A stretch of 64,000 nt of DNA, from contig JAHCVI010000001.1 in the NCBI GenBank assembly GCA_019096155.1, forward strand, positions 12,797,243 to 12,861,242, in the 5' to 3' direction. The stretch is from Staphylotrichum longicolle (lineage: Eukaryota; Ascomycota; Sordariomycetes; Sordariales; Chaetomiaceae). Both the position numbers and the translations under genes were made by a program. Each line of letters starts with the position of its first letter. Position 1 is the first letter of the stretch. Under the pieces are notes generated by a model. The model was not told where the DNA came from. It did not search any database and saw only the letters and a list, made by a program, of their open reading frames with translations. Shown piece by piece: positions 52,915 through 64,000 of this stretch.

Positions 52915-54192
52915 CTTTGCCGGAGGTTAGTAGTAATATGGGGAGAGGGGGAAACTTACCCTTTTTCCAACCGTATCTTGGATGTTTGCAACGAGGCGTC
53001 AGCTAAGAAACGAGATGGAATGGAGTAATGGTGATGATGGAGAGAGACTCGGGATGAAGAAACTGAACGTTCGGAGGAGTTTACATAGACGCAGATTACC
53101 ATTCTGACCGTCCTGCTGTCTTGCTGTCATGTTCCTGTTCTCGAGCTTGGCCTGCTCTTTATCAGGTCGTCGACTCGTCACTTGTATTAGGTGACTCGGT
53201 TGCATTTGGGTTCTTTGTTGAAGATCTCTGAACAAATGGATTGTCAGGGCACCATGGAATTGATGGTCAGCGAACAAAAAGGGGCTGGCTTTGTCAGGGT
53301 CACGGAACTGTACATTCCGTGTCGAGAAGAAAGTCCCAGCAGCCGTTGAACGGTACGTTTATTCTCACATCTCGTTGCCTCTGTTACACTATTGTACGGT
53401 TGTACGGCCCATTGTTTCTTGGTTGTTCTCCAGTCTCCCACCATGAGTCAGCTGAAGTGATTGTCCGGACTGAAAACAGTTGGAATGTTCGGCAAAGCGT
53501 CCCGTCCCTTACGCGACCCTCCTGGCATCCAAATGCCGAGCCCTTGGACGATCTTGGGCGACAACGCGGCAGGCCCAAGATTGGACGACCTTGGTTTGCA
53601 TGGGCGACTCTGGTCGGTCAAGATGCCACCGGTGCTCGACGACCCGGTTTTGCTGAGCCCAGTGCTTCCTCGTTTGTCTTCAATCTAACTGTTCCTGGCA
53701 TTGAGGTGTCATTCCTTTCCACCTAACATCTTCAGACGCCTTGCCAATGCACTTCTCTGCCGAAGGAGCCGTCCGAGAACATGCACCCCACGATACCCCA
53801 GCCCCAGAACGGCATGGCTTCATCTACCCCAGATCAGGTGGAACAAGAGTCTACTCAATTTACCTTGGCTGCCATTTGGCGAAGGGTGAGGTTCAATCTA
53901 CTGACAAAACCCAACTTGTTGCTTTTCATGGGGTCCCTTTACCCGCCGCCCCCTTTATCCGCCTCGGCGGCAGTGCCTCCTTGGCATGACGATGCCTTCG
54001 AGAGCCGCCCACGAACGGATTTGATATCGCTTCTGGAGGGTGCCGAGAATGGGTCCAGAAGAGTGCGTATATAATGGGTCCCTTCCGGGTTATCAGGGGT
54101 GGGTTGTGCACTGTCTCGCTGTGAAGTCTGTTCCAACGTGCGCTGCCTCCGATCAATCCATCACGCTCGTCTCCGTTCCATAACAAGACAAG
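52915..54192. other. Intergenic, AA9 promoter
   Basis: 1.3 kb. A frame of 161 codons near 53241-53726 looks random. The last 130 bases hold a TATA box and the AA9 leader. Confidence 0.45.
54068..54074 (+). promoter_or_regulatory. TATA box of the AA9 gene
   Basis: TATATAA about 125 bases before the AA9 ATG at 54193, typical of inducible secretome genes. Confidence 0.55.
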
Positions 54193-54982
54193 ATGAAGTT
54201 GAGCCTCGCCATCGCGGTGCTTGCATCGGCTCTTGCCGAGGCACACTGTAAGCACATCCAGCTTCTCGCTCCTACCCCGTACCCGTACTAACCGCTCCAG
54301 ACACCTTCCCCAGCATCGCCAACTCGGCCGATTGGCAATACGTCCGGACGACGACCAACTTCCAGAGCAACGGTCCTGTGACGGACGTCAACTCAGACCA
54401 GATCCGTTGCTACGAGCGGAACCCCGGCACGGGCGCCTCTGGGACGTACTCCGTCGCGGCTGGCTCGACCCTTTCCTACAATGCCAAGGCCTCCATCTCC
54501 CACCCAGGCCCCATGGCCTTTTACATTGCCAAGGTTCCGGAGGGCCAGACGGCCGCGACTTGGAATGGCAAGGGCAGGGTTTGGTCCAAGATCTACCAGG
54601 ACATGCCCAAGCTCGGAGGCAGCATGACCTGGCCCACGCAAAGTAGACCTCATGTCAACTCACTCCTCCAAGTACCCCTGACTAACCTAGCCCAGACGCC
54701 CGCTCCGTCTCTGTCACCATCCCCCGCTGTCTGCAGAACGGCGACTACCTGCTGCGTGCCGAGCACATCGGTCTCCACTCCGCAGGCAGCGCTGGCGGTG
54801 CCCAGTTCTACATCTCCTGCGCCCAGATTACCGTTACCGGTGGCAGCGGTACCTACAGCCCGAAGAACCTCGTGTCCTTCCCTGGCGCGTACAAGGCGAC
54901 TGATCCTGGCATCATGATCAACATCTACTACCCGGTGCCCACGAGCTACACACCCCCTGGTCCCCCTGCTGAGACCTGCTAA
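54193..54982 (+). CDS. AA9 lytic polysaccharide monooxygenase
   Basis: Three exons (54193-54247, 54301-54642, 54696-54982) give 227 residues. The first intron ends with a CTAAC branch and CAG. The signal peptide MKLSLAIAVLASALAEA is cleaved before H18, the amino-terminal histidine of the copper histidine brace. The second brace histidine is in SHPGPMAFYIAKVP. The axial tyrosine is in GGAQFYISCAQITV, preceded by LLRAEHIGLHSAG. The catalytic single-domain form has no cellulose-binding module. AA9 enzymes oxidatively cleave cellulose or hemicellulose using copper and a reductant or peroxide. C1/C4 preference cannot be read from sequence. Confidence 0.95.
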
Positions 54983-55769
54983 ACTGTAACTCGGCGAGGA
55001 AGACTGTTGACAGTGATAACATAGGGGTTTATGCATGTACATATGTTTCAGCCCAGCTGCTAGAACTTCAATGCTCGACTGCAATATTTTTACAATTCCT
55101 GCTTGTGATGAATTAATGATTCTGCGCGTGGTTGTAGGCCATGGCTGGGTTAATCCTCATCATCAATGTTTCCATGTCGAGACACAGTACATGCATAAAA
55201 CCTTGCTTCCTTTTTCAAGTGAGAAACAAAGCAAGCATGTACAGAAGCGAGTCTCAGTCCAGGGGTATTCGAGTGGCGATAATAGACAGTAGACACAAAG
55301 AACCACTCCCGATGATACTCGGAACAGCATCGTGCCGCGCATCACGCACTCCACAATGGTCTTGTTCTTATTGTCTTCACAACCTGTTCCCAAAAGACAC
55401 AAAGACTTACGATACCTTCCATCTCGAGTCTGAACTGGACACTCAAGGAACAAGAATATAAACCCTTTCAATCCCCCTTACACTCAACTCACTTTCCCTC
55501 TTCATCCACACGGCCCCTGAGAGAGCAGACTACTTCCTCACTCCCCAGTCGGCTCAGCTTGCACACAAAGCCCCTTCCCCTTTCAAGGTAAGTCAGGCAC
55601 GGAAGGCCAGGTAAGTGATACCTCACCCATCACAACTCATCACATCACATCACCGCAAGCAGACGCCAGGCAATCCAACGAAGTCAAGCCTACCCTCTCA
55701 CCAACCCAACCACCCACCACAAAGAGGAAAACAGAAGGAAGAAAAAGAAAACGCACAACGATAAGCTAA
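54983..55769. other. Intergenic with TATA and leader
   Basis: TATAAA at 55457-55462 is followed by a C/A-rich leader that has a GTAAGT donor at 55588 and several AG acceptors near 55660-55670, so a leader intron is likely. No other gene seen. Confidence 0.5.
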
Positions 55770-56039
55770 ATGTGCACCACCGGCTACAACCGCTTCACCT
55801 GCGGCTGCGCCCTCCCCAACCCCCTGACCTTCCATCCCTGCGAGTACGCCAAGCTCAAGGGCGTCGCGTGCCCCAACTTCCAGATCAGCGAGGACGCGAG
55901 CCGGTCGTGGACGTACACCATCATGACTTGCTGGCAGTACTACCGACTCATCGTGTTTGGCGATCCCCCGTCGTGGGGGCAGGAGGATGATGAGCAGGAC
56001 TTTGGCGATGAGGGAGTGGACTCGGAAGGTGAGTACTAG
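55770..56039 (+). CDS. Small cysteine protein of the MC-start type
   Basis: 89 codons in one exon. The product starts MCTTGYNRFTCGCALPNP, with FHPCEYAK, VACPNF and MTCWQYYR following, seven cysteines in all, and ends in an acidic tail (EDDEQDFGDEG). There is no signal peptide. A well-formed TATA box and C/A-rich leader precede it, suggesting good expression. A GTGAGT donor lies near the end (56028-56033), so the C-terminus may be spliced differently. It shares the MC...C-x-C style with the gene at 39599, but not enough to call homology. Function unknown. Confidence 0.6.
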   Translation: MCTTGYNRFTCGCALPNPLTFHPCEYAKLKGVACPNFQISEDASRSWTYTIMTCWQYYRLIVFGDPPSWGQEDDEQDFGDEGVDSEGEY

Positions 56040-56630
56040 AGAGTGCGGGGGTGAGTTCAAACAAATTGAAATGAAATAAAAAAAAGAAGAGGGCGAGAGA
56101 AACCCGGTGTGGATTCCGGCTTGCTGCGAGCAGAGGCCGGAGGTTTCTCCCCTTCAGGAAAAGGGTGGGCGAAAGAAGGGACTATGTTTTCATATCTGTT
56201 TTTCTTTTCTGCCATCCACGCTTTTTGTTACCGAGAAAATAGTAAAACAGAGATTAGCGGCGAGTCCAGCTGTTCTTCTCATTAAAAATTGTACCAAATC
56301 ATCCTCAATCTGTTCAGTCGTTGTGTAAAGCAGCGTATCACTTTATCCCTTGAAATATATTGCCATTTTGAAGTCAAATTTGTCCCCAAACTACCAGGTA
56401 ACCTGGAAAGTATGTGAGCTGAGATGTCAGTATTGCAAACAAAGCAAAGCACGATGCCACTTGGCGATAGCCACAAAGAAGCAAGCATGTCTATGATCTG
56501 TCCCAAACTGAATTTGCCACCGAAAACGAACTGCAGAATCAATGCGCTGTATGAGCCACCCTTCCGACCAAACGCCATCCTCCCTCGTACAATGCCACAC
56601 GACCAAATTCCCAGTTTCCCTCACTCTCCC
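56040..56630. other. Convergent 3' ends
   Basis: 3' UTRs of the small cysteine gene (+) and spt5 (-). A-rich around 56070. No gene seen. Confidence 0.5.
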
Positions 56631-59600
56631 TCAGTCATCGTCAGCGTACCGAATCTCCCCCGACGCCGCGGGCGTTTCCGGCGCGCCACCATACGCCGCG
56701 GGCGTCGGCGCACCGTAGTAGCCGCCGCTCGCCGCTGGGGTTGGCGCGCCCACAGCGGGGGTAGGCGCGGCATCGGCGCCCCAACCGCCCTGCCAGGCAC
56801 CCGGCGTCGGGGCGCTGATGGGAGCCGGGGAAGGCGCTGCGTAGGCACCGGGAGTGGGAGCACTGAGGGCTGCAGGGGTAGGCGCACCCAGACCGGCGCC
56901 CGGGGTGGGAGCGTCATACAGGTGAGAGCTGCCACTCGCACCAGGCGTGTAGCCCCAGCTGTCGGCGCCGCTGGCACCGGGAGTCGGGGCTGAGACGCCG
57001 TAGGCGGGTGTCTTGGAGCCCCAGGGGTCACTGCTGCCGCCAGAACCGTATGCGGGAGTCTTGGAGCCGTGGCCGAAGCCGTCGTGTGCGGGGGTTTTGG
57101 CGCTGGAAGACCAAGCCGGGGTGCGAGAGCCGCCGTAAGAAGTGGCACCTCCGTATGCGGTGCGGTTACCATCGCCGTATGCCGTTCGGCTGCCGTCGTA
57201 AGGGTTGGCGGTGCGGGAACCGTCGCCCCAGGCCGGAGTGCGCGAGCCAGATGTCTCGCCGCGGCCCCAAGCAGGCGTCCGAGCAGATGCTGGAGTCATG
57301 GTCAGTACGAAAGTCATCGAAGACATCAAGGGCACAAAACTTACACTTCGGAGCACCCCATGCCGGGGTCCGCTCTCCACCACCTGCACCCATGGGCGTC
57401 CTGCTCCCCCCAGGCCGATCACCGGCTCCACCGAATCCACCACGTCCGCCGCCGCCACCAAAACCACCCCGGCCAGAACGGCTGTAGATGTCGATCGTCT
57501 TTCCCGTCACCTTGTCCTTGAAGATGAGATCCGCCTTGGGAACCGTGACAATCTTGTTCTTGCCGTGCAGCTCGACTCGCGCATGCGTATCGGTGGTGTC
57601 CTTGACGATGCCCACCAGCGCCTTGTAGCCGCCCCTGCGGATGCTGACTGTCTGCCCCATAGCGCGGTCACGGCCAAACGTCTTGGGCGGCTGCATGTTG
57701 TTGCCACCGCCTGCAGCCGGATTCCGCTTGAGAGCTGGGTTCATGGCGCTCAGATCGGGACCCGCGTTCGGGTTGGTTGCACGGCCGCCCTTCGCCGCGA
57801 TCGTGTTAACATTGCCAGCGCGGGTGACAAACACACCGGCGTTCTCGGTGGTCGCGTTGTGGTGTAGGAAAATGAAGGAGCGGTGGATGTGGATGATCTT
57901 GCCCTGGCGCTGTTGCCCGCCATACTCACGGACAACATCATCGAGCCGGATCTCGGACCCATTGCGGTCGGCAGCAACGGCAGTCCTCCGCTTGGGCAAC
58001 TTGTTGGCGATTTGCGAAGGCATCACTTGCCTGGTGTCGCCATTCTGGTCGAGCACAACCATCGACTCGCGGTCCACTTTGACGATGCAACCAACGGTAG
58101 TGGGGTCGAGCTGGACCAGGTCAAGCAGCGAGTACTGGCCAAGGGATCCTTGGCCGCCAATATCGCTCGCCTCGCGTAGATCCTTGCTGAAGACGGTGAC
58201 TTCGGTGTTGGTCTGGTCCGTCAACAGCGTAACGCGGTCTTCAACGATCTTGACAACCATGCCGACTTCGTCGCGGAAACGGCTGCCACCTATGACCTTG
58301 ACGTGGTCACCAGTCTTGAACCGCTTGCGAAGACCCTTGTTGGGAACCTCAATGGTCTGGCCAGCGAGGTCGCCTTCCATCACCCTCAAAGTGACGATGT
58401 CACCTTGCACGTTGACTGCCTTGCCAATCACGCCGCGCTGCTCGCCCTCGTAGACCTCGATAACATCTCCAGGAACATAGGCGACGTTGGTGTTGCTGTC
58501 CTTCAAGCTGGCAGCGAGAGCCTTGAGATCGAGGTTCTCGGTACCATCTTCGGAGCCGCTGGCAAAGCGGGTGACCTCTTCCAACGTCGGATTGACGTCC
58601 TTGACATCCAACTGCTGGATCTTGATGTCCTTGACCTGGAAACCTTGCTCAAAGTCATCGCCATTGTACGACCAAGTGCCGGTTTGTGGATTACCCTGAA
58701 TGTTACGGGGCTGCCGCTTCCGCGCCTCAACTTCGCTGAAAAGGCGCTGGGGCGGGCGAGGGCCTGGCATGCCAGGACGCTTACGCTTCCCATCATTCGT
58801 ACGTGACAATGCGTCGTCCCGTACGCCGTAGTCAAGCCGAGGAATGAAACGCACGCGGGCCTCTAAGCCGTTCTCCGTCACGTCGAGGACTTGGGCAAGG
58901 TCACCGGCGTGCTTTGCGGGTTTCCTCAACCGCACCCAGGCGCCAGGTTCCAAGTTGGGCGTCTTGGTAACCCGCAAAAGATCAGGCATGTCCTTGAGCT
59001 CGACGAGAATCATCTTGGTCCGCGGGTAAACGTCAAGGACACCATCCAGCGCGAGCATGATATCGTTTTGCCGGCGAGCTTCGACGTAAATGTAGCCCTT
59101 CATGACCGAATTGGGTCCGCCACGCTCGAAGGCGGAGATGATGGGGACCTCATCCTTAGTGTTGGATCGCTCCTCGATGCGCCGCATGATGGAAAAGACG
59201 ACATCCCGCTCCTTGCCTTCCTTGCACCTCACGGCCCAGATGCCGGGATCGTCGACGCTGGGGAGCAACAGACGTTTTGGAACGACAGCCATCTCACCAT
59301 AGCCTCTCGCCGGTGCTCGTTTGCCGTACCGCGCCCGCAGAATCTCGGCTTGCTTCTCGGCATCCATGCTGGACTCGATTTCGCGGCGGCGGTCGAGCTC
59401 GCGATGTCTCCGATCATCGTCGAGGTGGCCGCTCTCGGCAATATCGTCGGGATGGGCATTGTCAATGAAGTCTTCGATCTCTTCACCGTCCTTTTCATCG
59501 TCTTCCGCCTCGTCCTCGTCCTCGACTTCGGCTTCGATATCAAAGAAAGCAGCGCGGTGATCCTTGCGCCGCTTGCGGCGATGACGCTGGAGGAATCGTC

Positions 59601-60034
59601 AGTAACCCACCAACAGCGAATGTTTCGGGCTTCGCCCAGTGTGCAAAGGCCGCAAGAAACAGGGCATTGGCAGGTGCACTCACATGCTGGACGTCATCAT
59701 CGTCGTCCTCGTCTTCTTCTTCCTCCTCATCGTCCTCATCGTCGTCATTGTTGCCTACACCCCCTTCTTCCTCGTCCTCTTCGTCGCCATTTTCATCATC
59801 GTCGTCATCTTCGCGCGGCCGCTTCGACGCGCTCTTGGAGGGGCGGTCCTCATCCTCGTCCTCGTCATCCTCGGCAGCCGGGCTGCTTGCGCGGCGATCG
59901 CTCTTTCCAGAGGCGCGATGACTGGTTTGAGCATCGTTCTCGTCGTCGGAGTTGTCGGCAGCCGCGAAATTGAAGTTGCCATCGTCTTCCGAGTCGGAGT
60001 CGCCCGCGACGTGGAAGGGGGCGCTCGACGCCAT
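56631..60034 (-). CDS. spt5: Transcription elongation factor Spt5
   Basis: Three minus-strand exons (60034-59684, 59586-57345, 57289-56631) give 1083 residues. Introns start GTGAGT and GTAAGT. The first 200 residues are acidic (runs of Asp/Glu), followed by a basic patch RRKRRKDHRAAFF. The NGN domain is IWAVRCKEGKERDVVFSIMRR to GYIYVEARRQNDIMLALDG. Several KOW domains follow, for example ENLDLKALAASL...GDVIEVYEGEQRGVIGKAVNVQG and GDHVKVIGG. The C-terminal repeat region starts near residue 850 with TPAWG repeats, then TPAYG and APTPGA variants, the phosphorylation target of Bur1/CDK9-type kinases. Spt5 with Spt4 clamps RNA polymerase II during elongation. Single copy, essential in yeasts. Confidence 0.97.
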
Positions 60035-60597
60035 TTCGACAGTGTGGTTCGTCGATTCTGCGGATCTCGAGGCGCGTGTGCGCAGCGGACTTTGTCCCAA
60101 TAAAGACGCCGTGCAAAATGATGGCAGAGTCGAGGGCAAAGTTGGTCGGCGTTGGAGGGAGGGACAAAGACAGCTTTTATTTGGAAGTCGAGTCTGCAGC
60201 TGCGAGGCGACTGAGCTTCATGGGCCAAGCCTCAGCGTGGTTGGGCTAAACCACTTTTGGATTGGCGCACGGGAACGGCAAGAGCTTTTTCCCGGGGCCC
60301 CACAACTGCGAACGCCCATTGCTCCAGTTGCAATCGGTGACGGCTTGTTGCTCGAAACTAGCAACTTGCTGCTGCAATGTATCATTTTCACTGCATCATT
60401 CTCTAAAATCAATCACTCAAGCGAACTTTTTTCTTCACCTCAAATCATAACTCCATTACTCAAGTGGCTTTTTCTCCCTAACGTCTGAAAAGGCTCATTT
60501 CAATGCCACTGTCAACTCTCCACGCCAGTTCATTGCTTCAATCACAATTCCCGTCATCTCTCTGTCTCATCCTCTTCACCCCCCTGTCCTTGACATT
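60035..60597. other. Intergenic, spt5 promoter and GH28 3' side
   Basis: 560 bases, both neighbours on minus. No gene seen. Confidence 0.5.
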
Positions 60598-62149
60598 CTA
60601 GTCATCCGCCTCCGCCGCGGGGATGCACGGGATCCCGATGTCCCCCTTGATATTCTCACACACCACCTGAGGCGGGCTGCCCTTGGGGCTCGAGATGTTG
60701 ATGTTCTCCAGATGAATCCCGTTGCACGTCGCGCCGGGACTGCACGTCAGATCCGCCACCACGCGGCCCTGCTTCCCGCTGCTCGTGCCGTGCACGTTCA
60801 AGAACTTGACGTCCGTGATGTTCACCTTGCTCGGGTACTGCGCGCACGTCGTGTCGTTGACGTTGAAGTAGCACTGGTCCAGCACGATCGGGTGGTCCGT
60901 GTTCTCGACGTGGATGTCGCGGTACGTGATGTTGGAGATGTAGCCGTACCCGACGTTGGGGCCCGCCCAGGCCTTGAGGCGCGCGCCGTTCTCGCCGTTG
61001 AGGAGCGTGATGTTCTCGAGCAGCGCGTTGGAGATGAAGTCCTTGACGCCGGGGTACTGCCCGATGCTGCCCATGCTGACGCCGTGCGTGCCGTTGCACC
61101 AGAGGTTGCGCACCAGGATGTTGGTCGTGTTGGGCTTCGGCGAGAAGCAGTCATCGCCGACGTTGACGCGCGTGTTGAGAACTGTGAGCCCGTTAACGTT
61201 GAGGGAGTCGAAGCCGTCGGTGTTCTTGGGGAGAGACTACACATATGGGTGAGCATTTTGGCATGACAGGGAAAATGGGGCTGTGAGCTTACAGAAACAT
61301 TGGTCGAGACAGCCGAGATGTAGACGTCGTCAAACACGACGTTGTTGGAGCGAACAAAGAAATTCGTCCAGCACGGCGAGTCCTTCATGTGCAGGCCGTT
61401 GACCTCAACGTTGGTCGCATTGTCGGTGAGGAAGAGGATCGGACGGTAATACTTGTTGTTGGGGTCCAGGATCTCGGCCCCCGAGAAGCCGTCCCACCAG
61501 GCCTGGCCATTGCCGTTGAGAACGCCCGAGCCGTAGATTTTGATGTCCCTTTCCATTCAGGTCAGTACCTTTTCATATGCCGGGGAATTGAGAGTATGAG
61601 GCTCACTTTCCACCCCAGACCCAGAAGGTGATGCTCTTCTGGAAGGGATAGTAAAAGTTGTTGGCTTGCCAGTACTTGATGTCGTTGGTGAACTAAAAAG
61701 GTGTGAGCATGAGTCTTGTTCCATCCAATGAGAAAGAAATCCGGTCTCACTTTCAGCTCGCCATCAATCTTGACGTACACATCCTTCAAGAAGCTCAGAT
61801 CCAGCTTCTTGCCAATGACATACTTCTTGCCCTTTTGCAGGTGAACCAAGCCACCATGGTTTGCCTTCTTGATGGCCCACAAGAAGTCGTCGCTGATGTC
61901 GTCACGGTCATTCTTGGACGCACGAATGGTGATCTTCTTGCGGTCCTGCTCGACTGCGTTGCCCCAGTTGTCCTTCTTGGGCTTGGAGTGGCCGTTGCCG
62001 CGCAGGGACAAGGACGACAGGGTCTCCGCACGAGAGAGGGTGATGGAGGCTCCGGCGGGGATGTAATCGGAAGCGTCATGGTCAATGGCAAAGGCCGAGG
62101 CCGAGGCCAAGGAGACGGCAACGGAGAGGAGGAACGCAAGCGACTTCAT
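60598..62149 (-). CDS. GH28 exopolygalacturonase
   Basis: Four minus-strand exons (62149-61751, 61692-61607, 61548-61293, 61236-60598) give 459 residues. All introns are GT-AG. A signal peptide of about 20 residues (MKSLAFLLSVAVSLASASAFA) precedes a short propeptide-like region and the beta-helix. Catalytic motifs in order: NTDGFDSLNV (N252-D254), GDDCFSPK (D275-D276), THGVSMG (H298) and ARLKAW (R333, K335). The FSPKPN context after GDDC is typical of exo-acting fungal enzymes rather than endopolygalacturonases (GDDCVAIN-like). Many N-x-T/S sites suit a secreted glycoprotein. It removes galacturonic acid from the non-reducing end of pectin. The ATG at 62149 is preferred to an in-frame ATG 63 bases upstream because it starts the signal peptide. 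Confidence 0.95.
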
Positions 62150-63209
62150 GGTGGTGACGCCAAGGGCTTGGAAAGAAGCTTGATTGCACCCAATCTTCTT
62201 GGCCTGAAACATACATGTATTTAACTCTTTTCTAGCCCCAGATCTTGCCCCCGGTTAATGCTTTCGGTTTGCGGGGAACCTTGAACAGGACGTTGGAATT
62301 TCTCCGCCATTCTTCCGTTCGCGGTTCGCAATCTCCGCAAAAGACATGTAGAGAGAGCGCTTCAAAGTCGGGCATGGGACGTCCAGGCTCCAGGGTCCGG
62401 GTAAGAAAGGTCAGAAAAACGTGTCGGGGTAGCATCAACAGGGGTGTCGGTGTTGTCACTGTGCTCTCTCGGTTGCCGTTTTCGTTCTTGGGGATGCGTG
62501 GGGCGGGAAAATGCGACTTTGTGATTTATCCGCGAATGGCATTGCGTCGAAGGGCTGTTGATCGTGGCCCTCCATCGTGGTCCATCTTGCTTGCCCCGTG
62601 CTGTACGTAGTGTCCATCATGGTTAAAAAACTAGCAATGTTCGCTGGCCATCATCGTGGCCAAGATGGGCTCAGCTGAACCGGCAAGCCTTGGGCAAGCG
62701 AGAAGTTGAAGCAATGGATTCTCGAGTACCCCACGTCAGGAAATTTAGAAACATCTTGCATTTCATGCATCACATTCATTCTGTTTCTTCACAAACAATC
62801 AAGTACATATTCGACCGAAAGAGAAGAAGACATTGAACAATTACTGTCTCGATCTCATGGGGACGCTGCAGCTGAGGAGCTGTGGCTGCTCTCACCAACA
62901 GCCCTGGGATGTATGTGGGGTTAGGGTTCTGTCGTCGTCCACGTCAAGTTTGTCACCAACGTCCAAAGCCACTGCAAGAAGGTGCGGGCACTGCGGGGAG
63001 GGGAATTCCGAACCACAATGGCTGCTGTCTCGGTCTCAGTGCGCTGCAAGCAGGCGCTGCCTCAGATCTGACTGATTTGTGCTGTGAAAAGCCTTGATGA
63101 GATTTATCTGAATTTGATACCATTACCTGAATGTGAAAGACACGGACAAGTTACAACCATTGAACCACCCCTCACCGACGATTCTCGCATTCCGATGGGA
63201 GTTATCACA
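62150..63209. other. Divergent promoter region, GH28 and F-box genes
   Basis: One kb between start codons. In-frame ATGs for the F-box gene exist at 63084 and 63195, so the non-coding part may be a little shorter. No other gene seen. Confidence 0.5.
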
Positions 63210-64000
63210 ATGGATCCCACTCAGGAGAACCACACAGTTACAAGCTTTGCAAGCCTGCCGATGGAGATTCTTGCAATCATCCTAAAACACTCACCCGACC
63301 TCGACACCTTTCTCTCCGCCATCGCCTCCTGCCGCGCGTTTTACAACACCTTTAAAGATTCCCAACCGTCGCTCACCAAAGCCATCGTGTTCCGCGAGAT
63401 TGACCGCTCGGTCCTGCCCTACGCTAAACAAGTCACTCTCATTAATCTCCCCAACCCAGTCAAGTTTGAGGTATGGCCCGTTGTCATTCTAAAACTCCTC
63501 GGCCTGCGCAAAATGCCAGCCGGTCTGCTGTGGCACCCGTGGACGCTTACCCACGGCATCGGCGCCGTCCGGCTCCATGCCATCATCGACGCCATGGCTC
63601 GTCAGTTCGCCGCACGCTATGTCCAGTTGTTTGAAAAGCTCTCCGGCCGCGCGCAGGCGGGGCCGTCGGACCGCGAGATTGCGCGCATCAAGCGGACGCT
63701 GTATCGTTTCGAGATGTTCTGTAAACTTGTCCCGCCACCTCCGGTTCCTGGTCCCGAACGTGAGGGCAGAGCGAGCCCAGCCGCCACGCCCCAGTGCTTT
63801 TTCATGTGGCAGGCCACCGCTTGGGAGAATGAGCAGTTGGCCGCAGTACATGAAGCATTGTGGCGCCTGGTGGCACCCGGTACGTCTTATCGGACCCCGA
63901 CTTCCCGCCTTCCCTGCTCCTGAAATGCTCGAAGAATCCTTCTGTAACCCTTCAGTCAAGCCCGGAATACTGACACGTCACCTAGCCTTCAACGACATAG
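63210..64000 (+). CDS. F-box protein, runs off the window
   Basis: The ATG at 63210 (context CACAATGG) is followed by TVTSFASLPMEILAIILKHSPDLDTFLSAIASCRAFYNTF, a clear F-box with LP-x-EIL and the downstream hydrophobic pattern. A first exon to 63879 is followed by an intron (GTACGT at 63880, CTGAC branch, CTAG at 63982-63985), and coding resumes AFNDI at 63986 to the window edge. The C-terminal part is therefore missing. F-box proteins recruit substrates to SCF ubiquitin ligases through Skp1; the substrate-binding half lies outside or is unrecognised. No specific function can be given. Confidence 0.8.

Noticed and set aside
53241..53726. 161-codon open frame
   Set aside because: Random-looking translation within the upstream region of AA9.
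59639..60103. Hydrophobic frame on the plus strand, Val/Ile/Leu-rich
   Set aside because: Complement of the Asp/Glu-rich N-terminus of Spt5; not a membrane protein.

Overview
The window is nuclear DNA of a filamentous ascomycete (Pezizomycotina). A Sordariomycete, perhaps Sordariales, is likely but cannot be fixed from sequence alone. The reasons are GC-rich coding sequence, many short introns (mostly 50-110 nt) with GTRNGT donors and YAG acceptors, one-gene transcription units on both strands, and typical fungal families: HET incompatibility proteins, a fungal Zn(II)2Cys6 factor, an AA9 lytic polysaccharide monooxygenase, GH79 and GH28 enzymes, a 2EXR protein and NmrA-like proteins. It is not bacterial. 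There are no operons, insertion sequences or CRISPR arrays. The gene models below were spliced by hand. Reading frame was checked across every intron, and all joined models given as intact are multiples of three.

Layout. 1-5.8 kb: the 5' part of a 2EXR gene, an MFS transporter broken by one in-frame TAG, and a long gene-free stretch leading to the pyruvate kinase promoter. 5.8-12.2 kb: pyruvate kinase (six exons), a nitrilase and an Atg28-like coiled-coil protein, all on +. 12.4-17.4 kb: a HET gene divergent from a NYN-domain/CCCH ribonuclease-like gene, then a NAD(P)-binding epimerase-like gene. 17.4-21.8 kb: mostly non-coding, with one proline-rich small gene of uncertain structure. 21.8-29.1 kb: a secreted beta-helix/bulb-lectin protein with a GC-AG intron, an FTA2-like gene and a NirA-like transcription factor. 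29-35 kb: a small mitochondrial membrane protein and a cysteine-rich secreted miniprotein. 34.6-37.1 kb: an Iks1-type kinase.

37-46.2 kb: an accessory-looking block. It holds a tiny cysteine protein, an intron-bearing tRNA-Ser(GCU), a second HET gene, an AIG1/GIMAP-type GTPase with a coiled coil, and a decayed membrane-protein segment right behind it. 46.3-49.2 kb: a 20-G homopolymer, then two divergent NmrA-like genes, one of them frameshifted near its end. 49.6-64 kb: GH79, a Cys-rich protein of unknown function, AA9, a small MC-type cysteine protein, the elongation factor Spt5, a GH28 exopolygalacturonase and an F-box gene that runs off the window.

Themes. Housekeeping genes (pyruvate kinase, Spt5, Iks1, tRNA) alternate with plant-biomass secretome genes (AA9, GH28, GH79, beta-helix lectin) and non-self-recognition genes (two HETs, AIG1 GTPase). 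Three loci carry disabling changes: an in-frame stop in the MFS gene, a frameshift in the second NmrA gene, and several frame breaks behind the AIG1 gene. The most interesting part is the HET + AIG1 GTPase + degenerate membrane-module block at 40.3-46.2 kb. Several small spliced cysteine-rich genes there and elsewhere would be missed by ORF-length filters.
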